Assembly: GCF_000203815.1 (NCBI RefSeq)
Contig: NW_004457734.1
Coordinates: forward strand, 7,233-71,232
Length of the DNA stretch: 64,000 bases
Source of the DNA: Cavenderia fasciculata
Taxonomy: Eukaryota > Evosea > Eumycetozoa > Acytosteliales > Cavenderiaceae
Direction: 5' to 3'
Shown one piece after another: positions 26,801 through 39,367 of the stretch. The notes under the pieces were generated by a model. The model worked only from the letters and a program-made list of their open reading frames with translations. It was not told where the DNA came from and did not search any database. Each line of letters opens with the position of its first letter. Position 1 is the stretch's first letter. A program made the position numbers and the translations under genes.

Positions 26801-28157
26801 CTCTCTTTTTTTTTTTTTTTTTTTTTTATACCTTTTTGTTTAATAATTTTTGAGAAGCAATTTTAATATAAGTATCTCTCATTACTTTTTCCTTTTCGAC
26901 ATCTTTCCAAGACATTTGTTCTTCTCGTTTGGTTCGAAGATCTGATAGAATAGACTTGTAGGCAAACTTCCACCATATCTTTGCGTTGCCTTTGACACTA
27001 ACTGTTGGACGATGTGACTTGTATCGAAGTACCTTTCTCCAATCATGTACAAAAAATAAGAGATTCAGCATGTCACGATATTGGATATCCATCAATTGAA
27101 TGTCTATTTGTTTTAGGCCAAGAACCATGTCGATCTCTGTCACTAGAGAAGTATGCACACCATCATTTGTGACCTTGTCTCGTTCAACGTCATTGATGAT
27201 CATCTTTATGAAACCACTAACAGGATTGATAATATATTTATGATCGATCTTTATCTTTTGTCTAGGAATTTGGTGCATCAATATGACATCCATATCGGCA
27301 GGTGTAACATATTTGGTTTTACTAAATTGCGAATCCCAATAGACAGACAAGTGAAAGAGTGATATTAATTTAAAACAAGATGAAGATAAAACCGATGACG
27401 ATGATGACGATGAATATGGTTGATCGGATGCAGCGGCTGCAGAAGAAGTGGCAGCAGAGTTTGCAAAATTGTTAGATGATGACGATGATGACGACGACTG
27501 GTGATGATTGGATGCTGGTGACAACAAAGGGATCCATTTATCGTTGGTTGTTTCAAAATTGACACCCTCCAAAGTGATACCAATAGAAAACATTTCATCT
27601 GGTGTTGTTTTAATGTCTTGATAACAAATATGAACATTTGTAACTTTTAATACCAAACACTTGACCACATTTTTTATCATTCTAGTTAGGAAACCCTCCG
27701 TTGGGCCAGATGTCTTTGAAAAGGGAGTGGTTGACGATTGTGATGTCTTGGAAGCAATGTTTGGATCCCCAACGAGTGACTCGTCTATTGACTCTTGAAT
27801 AGATTCTATCTCCTCTCTTGATAATCCTGCCAATGGATTGGCTCCAGATGACTCTTTCTTTGGGATGGTTGTAATTTGATGAAAATCCTTTCTTCCAAAA
27901 AGCAGATACACTCCATCCACTGAAACAGAGATACGCTCCTTTAAAAATCCCAACCAAGGAATGTGTATGACCACCTTTTTTATTACACCTTTTTGTAATT
28001 CGAATGGTAATTCATGTCCAAATATATCTTTTTTTAACTGTAAATTCTCCAATACTATCTCTCCTTTCCAGAAAGGAATTGATAATGAATCTAATCCTTC
28101 TATATAGTTTCCTAATACCTTTTTTAGTATCGATGGTAATATTTTTGATATTACCAT
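14882..28157 (-). CDS. VPS13-family bridge-like lipid transfer protein
   Basis: Nine exons (28157-26832, 26769-24914, 24836-24609, 24543-23694, 23612-23022, 22936-22647, 22563-22269, 22186-17614, 17541-14882) join in frame to 4222 aa. VPS13 proteins form a long hydrophobic groove that carries phospholipids between organelle membranes. The N-terminal chorein domain is clear (VISKILPSILKKVLGNYIEG; ENLQLKKDIF). A VAB/SHR-binding region with repeated LLPFPITYQL-type strands lies around residues 2350-3000, the VPS13 C-terminal ATG2-like helices (RRIGFVLVSFQNAHIFLHQF, GNPIGLFKNFG) around 3450-3560, and a PH-like end (NRRTILFTNKRIICLKD) around 3730-3840. The last roughly 380 residues are disordered, Pro/Gln-rich, with an 18-residue or so proline run; this tail is not typical of the family. 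Low-complexity Asn, Ser, Thr and Gln runs interrupt the bridge. D. discoideum has several paralogues (including TipC); I cannot say which this is. Confidence 0.92.
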
Positions 28158-28662
28158 GATGATGATGATGAAAAATTATATTGATGATGATGATGATGAT
28201 GAGGATTACTCTAAAATATAAATTCAGTCCTTTTTTTATCTATTTTGTAAATTTATATTTATATTTAAATCAGCTAAAAAATGTAAACAAAATAATATAA
28301 CAAAAACTCCTATCAATTTTCACTAAACCCCATTTTTAGTAACTAGTTATCATGATTGTTCCACCATAACCATTTGAGAGGAGAAGGTGGAATAGTAGGA
28401 ATAATTGGTTCAAAAAAAAAATTATCGAAAGATATCTTCAATTCGAGGCATTTCTCCTTGGTAGTTTTTGAAAAATTGTAAACTAATCTAAACCACACAC
28501 CCCACCCCACCAGTTTCAAATTAAATTTATTTATTTTTAATAATGATAATAATTACAACTATCGTTCACAGTCACTGTATAAATTATGTGTAAAACCCCA
28601 TTATGTGTATTAGGAACTATATGGATTAATAAAGAGTTATAATATAGTATTTAGGCAATAAT
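28158..28662. other. Intergenic region upstream of VPS13
   Basis: The 505-bp gap contains a GAT-repeat stretch just before the VPS13 start (28158-28203) and otherwise AT-rich sequence. It must hold the VPS13 promoter and the phosphodiesterase 3' end. No further gene is visible. Confidence 0.6.
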
Positions 28663-29778
28663 TTATTTTGGGAGTTGTTCCCAGAGTATTCTATTTTTGT
28701 TGATTCTATCAACATATACACTGAGTGAAGGTAATATAATTTGCAATGCTTGATAAGATGGCAATAAAAATTTATCGATAAATGAAACCTGTGTAATATT
28801 CAATACTACTTGTTCACGGAGCATAAAAGGTGTAAGTGGAAGATTTTCTTGTTTCTCGCGATCGCTTTGTGCAAAAAATTCTTCCATCAATGCATGTGCC
28901 CATTTTGTCGATATATCCCATGATCGTATTTCATTTGATATATCTGCCGATTTTAATAACCTAAAAAATTAATTAAATTAATTAAATTAAATTAAATTAA
29001 ATAAATAAAACATTGAATGATTATTATTATTTACATACATTATTAATAATAAATCTCTGTGTTGTTGATCATCCCATGAAAATATTGGTATGATTTCATC
29101 AAACTTTTGTTTGTAGGCAAAATGTTTCTCCATGTCTGTGGCCAAAATCATAATCTTTACTTTTTCAATGAGTGTATGTCTGTCTGTCTCTGTCAATGTA
29201 CAAAGTAGATCCTTTTGATCTCCTAGAATAGAGAGACAGAGTGCGAGATGATGATTCTCCAACACTGATGTATTATTATATTTAACTGCCAATTCACTTT
29301 TACTATTGATTTGGAATCGATTGGTTAATCCTGGATGATCTAGGTCATGTGAGACTGCTGCTATGAGTAATGATAATTTTTCCTAAAGTTTAAAAGGTAG
29401 TAAGGGAATTTGGTTTGCTTTGGTTAGTAAATAGAGAGAGGGAGAGAGAGAGATATTTGAAGTATATATGATATCATACTAATATAGTAAGTTTTTCATT
29501 TAATTCTGAACGTAATATGATAAGGAATACCATTTGAGTGACGGTAACTGCATGATTAAAAGAGTGAAATGGATTATTTCTATAGTTTGTTTGAACACTT
29601 GTGATGTATGATAAAAGTGCATTTCTGTTTACTTGTAGTTCCTTTCCTACGCCCATCTCTTCAAACATTAACACAGAGTATTCGACCAATACCAACGGAT
29701 CTTTCTTCCACGCTGAAAAATCCATTGAAAAGATCTCTTTTTTCTTCTCTTCGTCACTACTATTAATACTGTTATTCA

Positions 29779-29817
<39 letters not shown>

Positions 29818-29884
29818 TTACATGGTTGTTGTTATTGTTGTCTGTTGTGTTCATATTTTGATTAGTCGATGCAGTGATACCCAT
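28663..29884 (-). CDS. Class I 3',5'-cyclic nucleotide phosphodiesterase
   Basis: Three exons (29884-29480, 29382-29039, 28960-28663) give a compact 348-aa protein. The catalytic domain shows the metal-binding series: His residues in NPFHSFNHAVTVTQ, HD in SHDLDHPGLTN, and Asp in KSADISNEIRSWD, plus the SELAVKYNNTSVLENHH signature. Such enzymes hydrolyse cAMP or cGMP. The core resembles PDE9/Dictyostelium PDE3 (a cGMP-type enzyme), but substrate cannot be decided from sequence. The N-terminus MGITAS fits an N-myristoylation signal (Gly2, Ser6) and is followed by a long Asn run, so membrane attachment is likely. No transmembrane segments are present. All junctions keep frame. Confidence 0.88.
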
Positions 29885-29948
29885 TTCCCCTGTTTTATTT
29901 GATCTTTCTCCCTTGTTGTTGTTGTTGTTGTTCTCTTTTGTATTATTA

Positions 29949-29992
<44 letters not shown>

Positions 29993-30434
29993 GATTTAAG
30001 ATGACTGCTTTAATTCTAGTCAATCTCTTTTTTTCTCATTTGACTTGATTGTAAAGTTTGCTTTGTACGATCAACTAAAACTCTGAGTGATAGTTGTTGT
30101 TGTTGTTGTTTCTGTTATTATTTTATGTTGATATCTCTATTGCCTTTCTTTGTTGGGGTGTGAGCGAGTTTTGTTCTTTCTCTTTAAAAAGATCAATCTA
30201 ATTTATAATTACAATACAAAATAATATCTATCAGCAAACGAGACTCCTCACCTTTGAAAAAAAAAAAAAATTAAAAAAAAAAAAAACAGTTTTTTTCGCG
30301 GCTGCAGTCGTGCGTGATGTGTTGATTGTTTAGCCCTTGTAGAATTATAATAATTTATTTATTTTATTATTTATTTTTGGTAATGTGAGAGCTCTTTCCC
30401 TCTCTTTCTTTCTCTCTCTCTCTCTCTCTCCTCT
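29885..30434. other. Intergenic region with ATT and microsatellite tracts
   Basis: The 550-bp gap lies upstream of the phosphodiesterase and downstream of the ABCG stop codon. It contains an ATT tandem run (about 29940-29993), A runs near 30255-30286 and a CT-rich tract (30395-30430). No gene is seen. Confidence 0.6.
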
Positions 30435-33400
30435 TTAACGTTTCATGTGTTTGATATATCTAAGAGCAAGACAACCAACGGTAAATAGTCCAATGATATA
30501 ACCAGCCAATATGGCAACATTTTTAAATTGAAACTCTTGATTAAAGCCATAACGAGCGATCATTTGTTCACCACTCTGAATCGGACAATAAGGAATGCTA
30601 GTGGTAGCATTTACTTGTATTAGTACCTCACCTTCTCCATTGGGACAACTAAACTTTTGACCAATCATTTCAGTGAGTGATAGAGTTTCCAAGCCATAAC
30701 GTGTAAAGGCAAAGTAATGCATCCATTTCCATGCCTCTGGTAGATCTGTCTTTGGTATAAAGAATCCACCGAAAAGACCAAGAAAGTTGAGTCCCATACC
30801 ACAGAGAAGAGTGGCAATGGGTGTCGTTGGAAGAACCAATGCAAACATTGTGGCCATGGTATCGTAGCATGCAATGACCATCAAATAGACACCCAACGTG
30901 AAAAAGAACTTCCAACCACCATATCCTGGATCTAGACCAGTGAGCCAAAAGAATGGTATCCAGAAGCAAAAAGCTGTCATCATCATGAGTGGAAGATCGG
31001 TTATAAATGATGCAATCATATATAAATAAGAGGGATAACAACCACTTGCACTGTCACGATAATAAATGGCTCTATCTTGGACGACCAATGGAATCTTTGC
31101 AATAGAGGCCATACCAGCAAACAAAAATGAAAGGAATATCATTGACAATTTGTTTCTTGCTCCAGATTGATCAGAGTCGAGACGAAGGAACATTGTACCT
31201 ACAATGAGTGCAGGAACAATCGATCGGAGGAATCTGATAAAGATTGGTGTTGGTCGACGAATATGATTGAACCATGCTCGTTTAAGAAGTGCACGAAGTT
31301 GAGAGCTCATGGGAGCAGCATAGGTGCCTACATAGGATGGAGGTTCAATAGTTGGTGGAACTACACTATTGGATTGTAATTCTTGTATGACAGACTTTGA
31401 TTGAGGTGATTGGATGTAGGAAGTGATTGGATCGGCACCTGCATGATGTTGCTCTGCAATCTCTAAAATATAGTCACTTGGATTACGATCTTTTTCCTCC
31501 ATGACATATCCAAGTCCTTCAAAGTAGTTGAGGATGGTTTTGCTACCCTCGCCTGTTTCACCAAAGTAAATGACCTCTCCCTTGCACAGCATTAAAAGTT
31601 GGTCAAATTGTTCAAAAATTTGTTGTGATGGCTGGTGAATAGTGCAAATGACGGTACGACCAGTTTCGGCGATACGTCGAATACAATTCATGACCTTGAG
31701 TGCACCGCTGCTATCCAAACTACTCGTTGGTTCATCGAGGAAAAGAAGATGTGGATCCGATGCCAATTCAATACCGATGCTTACTTTTTTACGATTGGCA
31801 AGTGAGATACCCATGGTTGGATTGAATCCAATCTTGGTATGTTGCATCTTGGTGAGGTTGAGAACCTTTAGAATATCGTCAATCATTTGAGCACGTTCCG
31901 AGTTACTGTAACTGCTAGGCAAACGACAATTGGAAGAGAATTCAATGGCCTCACGAATAGTAAGATTGGCAGATAGGATATCTTGTTGTTCAACATAGGC
32001 AGTGAATCTACTAATATTCAAATCGTTAATGTTTACACCATTGACCTTGATCATTCCAGACATGATACCAGCATTCTTTCTCTTTGATAATACATCCAAT
32101 AGAGTTGATTTTCCAGCACCAGATGCGCCCATTAGTGCAGTAAGTCCAGGTTTAATGTAACCATTGATCTTGTTCAACAGTGTAAGAGTAACCTTTTCTT
32201 GTTTTCCAGTTTGTGTATTTTTACGATCTACATTGACCGTATAGGAAAGTTCTTCAAATGTCATATAACAACCTTTCATTTTGTATTGAACCTTTGTACT
32301 TTCACGTTTCTTATCCTTTTTGACCTTGTTGCGAACATTCTTTACGATTGAAGGTGGCTTTTTAGTTTCGAAACGAACAAATCGAATACCCATATAAAAG
32401 ATAAAGAACATTACCATTGAATAGGCAATTGAAATGACAATATCGATCCATCTCCAATAATAGTTTTCATTCATACCAAATATTTCGAGGAATTGATCTC
32501 CATTGGTTCTTGGACATATTTGAACACCATTGTAAAACTGATTGGCAATGTCTGTTGGTGGGATGAGCTCTGATTGTTTACAAGTAAATGTTTGATCGTG
32601 TAACTCGTTACTAGCCAAAGCATCCAATAGATATTTGAGTGGTGACAGATAGTAGACCCATACCCAATACTTGGGGATATTGGGTCCTGGCAACATATAA
32701 CCTGAAAAGACCATAAATGTGACAACAATGGCTGGTGTAACCATCGATGTAACCAATTGAGATTCTGAAAGTGCTGAAACCATTTGGAAAACGGCTTGAC
32801 TGACAAAATTGGTCAACATCATACATAGTACAAATACTATAAACGAGTCGGCTCTTGCTCTAAATCCAGCAGTCCAATAACAGACCACTGAATAGAGTAG
32901 TGCTTCGATTAAACTGATAGGAATCTTTGTAATGACCAATGTAATAAAATATGAAAAGTTTCTATAATACTTTCCATCCTTTTGATCGTAAAATACACCT
33001 CTTAGATTGTAATATTCATCAATCGACCCATAGGTTGTCCATATGAAAAGAACCATAGAAAAGTACATTAAACCGAATCGGTTTTGTGCATCTGCCTGAC
33101 TGTCGTCCATTTGGAAAAAGAGGGATCCAACAACAAATCCCATGAAAAGTGCCTGTAAAAATCTTGTAAAATATTCTTGTCTAATGATCTTCATGATCTT
33201 GATTTGTCTTTTTATCAATAATTTGGTTTCATACCAAATCGGTGGTCTTTCCACTGGATATAGTTTATGATCAACAAATTTTGTATTATTTGCCAAGTTT
33301 GTATATTTTGTTGTTATATTTTGTAATTCTTCATATTCTAAAATTAAATAAACAATCAAAAGGTTAGTATAAATCTCTTTAATATAATATAAATGAAATA

Positions 33401-34670
33401 TATTATATATATATTATTTTTTTTTTTTACTTTTTGATTGTTTAAATAATTGATCCAATTTAATTTGATTGGTTGTTGAATCTGTAGAAATATTCATCAA
33501 TTGTTTTTGGTTGACTTGATACATTTTTGGTTCTTCTAAAACATCTTGCATAAACTCTGCAAGAGGTTGATCTTGTGATGGCTCCAATCCAATTGATTTA
33601 AAGTATGGCAAAACGTTTTCTCTTTCACCAAAATAGGCCATATTACCTTTATCACAAAGCAATAAAACATTGTCAAAAATGTTGGTCAATTCCGGACTTG
33701 GTTGAAGAAGTGAAATAATGACCGAAGCCTTTGCCTCTTGTGCAATAGTCTTTATCTTTGAAATGACACTAAAGGCTATAGCACTATCAAGACCACTAGT
33801 AGGTTCGTCCATTAGAATAAGGTTTGGACATTTGGTAAACTCGGCGGCAATTGTAACACGACGTTTTTGACCACCAGAAATACCTCTAAAAAATTCATTG
33901 CCGACAATGGTATTCTTGGTGTGTGAAAGGCCAAGTTGTTGGAGGATGAGTTCAACACGTTCATCACGAGTTGTTTGGTCAATGTTTGATGGCATGTTGC
34001 ATTGGGCAGAGAAATCCAACGTTTCCTTTACTGTCAACAATGCAATGTGTCTATCTTCCTGTGGTACATAGATGGTATCTGACTGATGAGTACGATGATC
34101 TGCTTGGTGTCCATTGAATAAAAGTGAACCTTCCACAGTACCACCACTTAATCTATCTGCCAATAGTTTTAATAATACACTCTTTCCACTAGATGGTGCT
34201 CCCATTAATAATGTCATTTGTCCTGGCTATAAAAAATTAAAAAAAAAAAAGAAAAAAACAATTAATATTTATAATAATGATATTATTATATATTGTTTGA
34301 TTGATCTTACAATTAAATCAAAATTCAAATTATTTAATAAATAATTTCTTTTTTCCAAGTCGGTTGAATATTTTGGAGCCTTTTTTGGAACATGAAATGA
34401 TAGATTGGAAGCGGTAACATAGATTCCAGTCTTTTCAGTTGGTTTAAATTCATTAATGTGAGACAATAAATCTTGATTGATATTGATGTCGAGAGATGTT
34501 AAACTATTCTGTGGTTCCATCTTTAATGTTGGTTCCCTAATCGATATTGATTGCATCTCTACTCCATCAATGATGTTGTGGTCTTCATTCATATTATCAT
34601 TATTGTTGTTGTTGTTGTTGTTGTGATTGGTAGCTCCATTTGACAATGAGATATTTTCCGAATCAACCAT
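30435..34670 (-). CDS. Full-size ABCG (PDR-type) transporter
   Basis: Three exons (34670-34311, 34226-33431, 33337-30435) give 1352 aa in the order NBD1-TMD1-NBD2-TMD2. NBD1 has Walker A GAPSSGKS, signature SGGQKRR and Walker B LILMDEPTSGLDS. NBD2 has GASGAGKS and LLFLDEPTSSLDS, but a degenerate signature (SLANRKKVSIG), as is usual in the second half of dictyostelid ABCG proteins. Each transmembrane half carries about six hydrophobic segments. Full-size ABCG pumps export lipids or toxic compounds across the plasma or endosomal membrane; the substrate is unknown. The Asn-rich N-terminus is disordered. A 128-bp piece of its TMD1 coding sequence recurs at 4662-4789. Confidence 0.95.
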
Positions 34671-35671
34671 GATGATGATGTTGAGGAAATGTAAAATTAA
34701 AAAACTGAGTGCTTGTTAACTGTCAGTTATTTATTCTTTTACTATTAATGTTATTGTTTTTGTTGTCCACAGCCCAGTATAAAAAGGTAGACAAGAGGTC
34801 TCTCGTTCTAGATTGTGTATCTATCTGAAAAACGAAACAAAGAAAGGAACGTTCTGTCTTCTGTTGTTTGTGAATATAAAAAAAAGTTATTTTAGAAGCT
34901 TATGTTCGTTTTTGTTGTTGTTGGCAGCAATTGTTGTGGGTTTGGGACTTCCCAAAGCGCGATTTCTTTTGTTTCGATTACTGGTCCTTGTCCCTGCTGA
35001 TGGTGTTGTTTTTTCGTGAAAAAGTTTAAAAAGCTGAAACCGAATCGAAAAGATCTTTGAATGTAATGTCTTCTTTTATTCCTGAATCATAAACCAAAGA
35101 TGTGTTTGTGGTGCGATATATATAAATATAGTAACTAAGAGAAGAGAATGAATAAGATAAGATGTAAGTCACTTGTGAGGATCGCTCCTTTTAAACAAGA
35201 CAATTAACAAGGACAGATGATGATGATGATGACGATGATAATACGACTTCTACAAGCTGCTTCTTTAACCAAAGAGTCATCGTGTCGTGTTTGTAGATAC
35301 CTTTGGAACAAGACTATTGACTACTTCCATTGTTGTTGATCATTGTTGAAAGAGATTGAACAACAAATTCTGTTGCCGACAAAAATAAATAAATTATACT
35401 AGAATAGTCGCAAACGGGGGAAAATCGGTTAATAACCGCCAGCCGTAGATATTCAAAAAGAATAATAATAAGATTGGAATGTGAACTTTATTGGGATGAT
35501 AAGGAATCATGATTGTTTGGTCCCCACATCACCAACCATGAATATTTAAATATTAAGGGGGGGGGGGGGGGGGGGGTTATTAATTATTAATTATTTATAT
35601 TCAACTATGATTTGTTTTTTTTTTATATATTCAAACTATTCTTGTTATTTTCTACTACTTTAGTATTAAAA
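34671..35671. other. 1-kb intergenic region with a poly-G tract
   Basis: The region is upstream of the ABCG gene and downstream of the WIPI3-like gene. It contains a G20 run (35557-35576), a 13-bp perfect inverted repeat CGGTTAATAACCG (35426-35438), and a + strand TATAAAA-like box near 34778. A 39-codon + strand frame starts at 35217 (begins MMMMTMIIRLLQAAS); it has no support beyond being open. Confidence 0.5.
35557..35576 (+). repeat. Poly-G tract, 20 bases
   Basis: Twenty consecutive G bases lie in strongly AT-rich intergenic DNA, flanked on the left by the palindrome AATATTTAAATATT. Long G homopolymers are rare next to the very common A/T runs in this genome and could form quadruplex structure. 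The exact length may be affected by sequencing or assembly. Confidence 0.9.
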
Positions 35672-36953
35672 TTAAGATTCTTCATTCTCCATAAATTGCA
35701 ATGGGTTTTCATCTCTTTTGCATTCACCCTTTGCAAAATCGTATGTATATTTGTAGCAAACACCCGATGCGCAAATGACTATAATCGAATTTGGTGTAGA
35801 GCTAAATGCACAAATTGATCGTGATTCTGGAATTTGAAACTGTACAGCACTCCATTCCGATTTGAAATAATTAGTTGGTAAAATATCACCCATAAAATGA
35901 AAACTATATAAATACAAAAGGAATATAAAATAAATAAATAAAAAAAGTGTGTTAGTGTATTTAATAATTATTGATTATTCAAGTCTGGCTCTCTCTCTTT
36001 CTTTCTTTTGATTGTTTACCTTGATTGTCTATTCTTTACTTCAGATTCTGGTTCTTTTGTGGAAGCAGAACTAGTAGCAGGTGCAGATCTTGAGAGATCA
36101 AAAATATGACCAGTATTTTTATCGGAAGAGACACAGAGAGCAGTAGATTCATTGTTGAAAGCTATAGAATAGATTTCAGCACGATTTGAACCTCTACGAA
36201 CCTCTTTAATTTTCTCACCAGTGGCAGTATCAAATATACGAATAAGTGTACCCTTTTCAGAGGCAGTGGCTAAACGAGTGCCATCCTTGTTGAGAGCTAT
36301 TTGAGAAAGAGCACTTTCATGTGCAGGAATGATTTGTGTCTGCTTGTGATCGTACAACTCTACGTGAACGTAGCCAGGTTTCAAACCTGGACATGCCAAA
36401 ACATTGCTGGCACCTGGACATACTGCACAGATTCCACGTGGGTTATTAGTTGTCTCTAGTTGATGAACCAATTGAAGATCGGCAAAATTATAGACATAGA
36501 CCTTGTTTTCGAGAACCACTACAATACGATCACGACGTAGTTTGACTGCTTTGACCTCTGATTTAAACTCTAATTTTGCAATACACTTATTTTGATAGTC
36601 GTCCCATATCATCACTTGGTTGGGTGTAAACTTTGGTTTGGTTCCTCCTCCTACAATCGCAAGAATATTACATCTAAATAACATTTCAACAATTCCTACT
36701 CCACCATCGAATACTAATAAAAGAAAGATAGAGAAAGAAAGAAAGAAAGAGAGATGTATTTATAGTAATGAGTTTTCTGTTTTCATTCTATATATATAAG
36801 TATATATATACCTCTTCCGAATCTCTCTTTGAATGGATCGCATGAAAAGATTAAGAATCCTTTCTCTGTACCACAAGCAAAGCAGCTATAATCTTGATTG
36901 AAATTTGCAAATAATAGGTTTGAATGTTTCTCTTTACAATTTTGTAAATTCAT
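35672..36953 (-). CDS. WIPI3/WDR45B-like PROPPIN (Atg18 family)
   Basis: Three exons (36953-36812, 36713-36020, 35903-35672) give 355 aa. The seven-bladed beta-propeller family binds PtdIns3P and PtdIns(3,5)P2 and acts in autophagosome formation and endolysosomal traffic. The N-terminus ([18 protein letters not shown]), [25 protein letters not shown] and [17 protein letters not shown] match the WIPI3/WIPI4 branch closely. The phosphoinositide-binding F/L-R-R-G motif appears as [12 protein letters not shown], retaining the two arginines. The closing segment is short. WIPI proteins work with ATG2, a bridge-like lipid transfer protein of the same superfamily as the VPS13 gene in this window. Confidence 0.92.
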
Positions 36954-37067
36954 TTTATGTTGTTGTTGTTGTTGTTCTTTTAATGATTGTTTGTTGTGTT
37001 GTTTGTTTGTTGTCTACTTTATTACTACTTTTTATGCTTTCTCTTGTAGAAATTAATGTGGTTTGTA

Positions 37068-37112
<45 letters not shown>

Positions 37113-37462
37113 GAGTGATATATTTACAAATACTACTGAAACCAAATCTTATCTACTTTTATACCTATATATAAATAATTGAATATCGGTGAATGATAAG
37201 TTGGTTGGTCAACTCAATCCTTCCCCTGGTGTTTTTTTTTGTTTTTTTTTTGGGGCGCCTCTTCTTGAACTTTCTTTGCCTCTCTCTCTCTCCTTTCCTT
37301 GCTTGAATTCTATAATTTAATATTTAATACTTTGTGATGAAATATATAAATGAATGTATTTGATGAAATGGAACATAAAAGTAATGTTTTTGACCCCCCA
37401 CTCTTTGATAAAAAAAAAAAAAAGAATTGATTTTTTTTTAAATTTTAATTTTAATTTTAATT
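36954..37462. other. Intergenic region with ATT microsatellite
   Basis: The 509-bp gap sits upstream of the WIPI3-like gene and after the PLD-like stop codon. It has an ATT repeat (about 37067-37111), GTT runs near 36961-36976 and a repeated TTTTAA tract at 37438-37468. No gene is seen. Confidence 0.6.
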
Positions 37463-39131
37463 TTATTTACCAAAAGTATTAATAGGCAAAGCGTATGGGG
37501 AATTCCAATCACGATTGAAAATAGATTGTAGTTGAGCAGTAAAATCTTGGTTGACTATATTGTAACTGAGACCACCAGTGTTTGTGAAATAGTCTTGTGA
37601 CCAGTTGGAAGTACCAACGTAGGATTGCTTCTCTGTCACCATGTATTTGGCATGGTTGACACGACTGAATGGAACTTGTGGTTGGAATGGAAGATCTGGT
37701 ACTTGGAACCATCTCACTTGGACATAGTTGAGGACATCCAATGATTTGAGGTATTGTGGAATGACATACATATTGGTGTGATTCCAGTGACTGATGAGCA
37801 TACGAATGTTTACCTTTCGGTTAAAGGCTGCTGCACGTAGTGCATCATCGATGACTGGCCAAAATAGGTTGGGATTGTTATAAAAGGAGGTTGGTGCATA
37901 ATCCATGACAGAGATGCAGACTGATTGATTGGCTGCATTGATGGCAGCAACTAAAGCGTCAATGTCACCTGTACGATCTTTGGATACAAACTGTGGTGGA
38001 GAGACTGCAAGGAACATGCTAATATCCTCACCATTCAACTTGAGTTGTGCTGGATGGGTGCTATTGTATTTGGCCTTGTCTTTGGATGGCCACTTGTTTG
38101 GAAGTTGTGTCATATTGGCTGCCTCCCAGTATTGTTCAAAAGCTGCCTTGGTGTCTTCTACAATGGTTTTACAATTCTCAACAACTACACCAAGTTCTTT
38201 TACTTGAATGAGTGATCTCCAATCATAGTTTGCACTACCAACATATGCATCTAAATAGTGAAATTTAAGAAATATTATTAAATATTTTTAAACAATAATA
38301 TTGTTGTTATTGTTGTTTGTGTTTTCATACTCTTCTTATCAACAACCATAAGTTTGGTGTGTAGAATACCACCACCGACAAGAGATGGCCAATTAATTGT
38401 TCTGAGTTCAACTGCACCCATTTGAGAAAGGTTGGCAGTATCATTTCCTTCTCCACTAGATGGTAGGTTCTAGAAACGACGATAATAAATATTTAACGAC
38501 GTGTTTGCTTCTGTTTGTCTGCTCAAATAATACATACCTGAACGATTCTAATCTTTACACCTCTAGCATGAGCGGCAATGATTTCTTTGTAGATATTCAT
38601 ACCCATATAACCACCATATTCCGATGGAAGATCACCTCCATCTGTTAATGTCATATAAAAGAGACCCATATCAATAGATTCCTTTGCATTGCTAATAAGA
38701 TTCATCCATGCATCATATGTAGTTTGATTGGTTGTAAGATTCAAGTACATTGGAATTGACTCTGCAATATACATTGATCCACTATAAAAATAAATTAGAT
38801 GGATAGATTGATAGATCAGTATCAATATAATATTATAGTATTTGTGATAGGTTTGATCGTATTCTTTTCAAAAGAAGAAGAAGAGGATTATTGTTGTTCT
38901 TTTGAAACTTTTGCTGCATTCTTGATGATAATGATGGATGGATGGATGGATGGATGGATGGATGGATGGATGGATGGATGGATGGATGGATGATTACCTT
39001 GCACATTTATCGTCATTTGAGGAGGATAAGTGATCAGCAGTATACTTGATCTTGTTTGGTAATGCACTTGTCGCAAAAAATGCAATACAAGATAGTAATG
39101 AGATTACTATCAATAGACTAGTAAACTTCAT
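37463..39131 (-). CDS. PLD3/PLD4-like phospholipase D-family protein
   Basis: Four exons (39131-38998, 38781-38538, 38469-38331, 38250-37463) give 434 aa. The start [20 protein letters not shown] is a signal peptide, so the protein enters the secretory or endolysosomal route. Two HKD-type motifs are present: HTKLMVVD (HxKx4D, split from its sequel by intron 3) and NHAKYMVTE, in which Glu replaces Asp exactly as in animal PLD3/PLD4. In animals these lysosomal proteins act as 5'-3' exonucleases on single-stranded nucleic acids and in lysosomal lipid synthesis. The actual substrate here is unknown. Intron 1 carries a 15-unit GATG tandem repeat. Confidence 0.9.
38933..38992 (+). repeat. (GATG)15 microsatellite in an intron
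   Basis: Fifteen uninterrupted GATG units fill most of the first intron of the PLD3/4-like gene, directly next to its donor site at 38997. Length change would not touch coding sequence but lies within a few bases of the splice donor. Confidence 0.95.
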
Positions 39132-39367
39132 TCTTTACAAACAAATATATGTAATGTAACTGTTATTTCTGTGTAATAGAAAATGCAAAGACGATCAACA
39201 TAACCAGCAACTGTGAATTTTCGTTTGCAAAAAAACAAAAAAAAAAGAACCAGATCATTTTTGCTCTGGTTCAGTGAAAAAGAAGTAAGTCACAGATATT
39301 GTATTTATTTAACTAAAAAGAAGCAATTAGGAATAATAAGAAGACAAGATAATGGTTGGTTTCTTTC

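Noticed and set aside
26547-26843. Hydrophobic 98-codon + strand frame
   Set aside because: Runs across a VPS13 exon, intron and poly-T; antisense shadow of Asn/Lys-rich coding DNA.
38933-38992. GATG array as a CRISPR-like or functional repeat
   Set aside because: Four-base units without spacers; a plain microsatellite.
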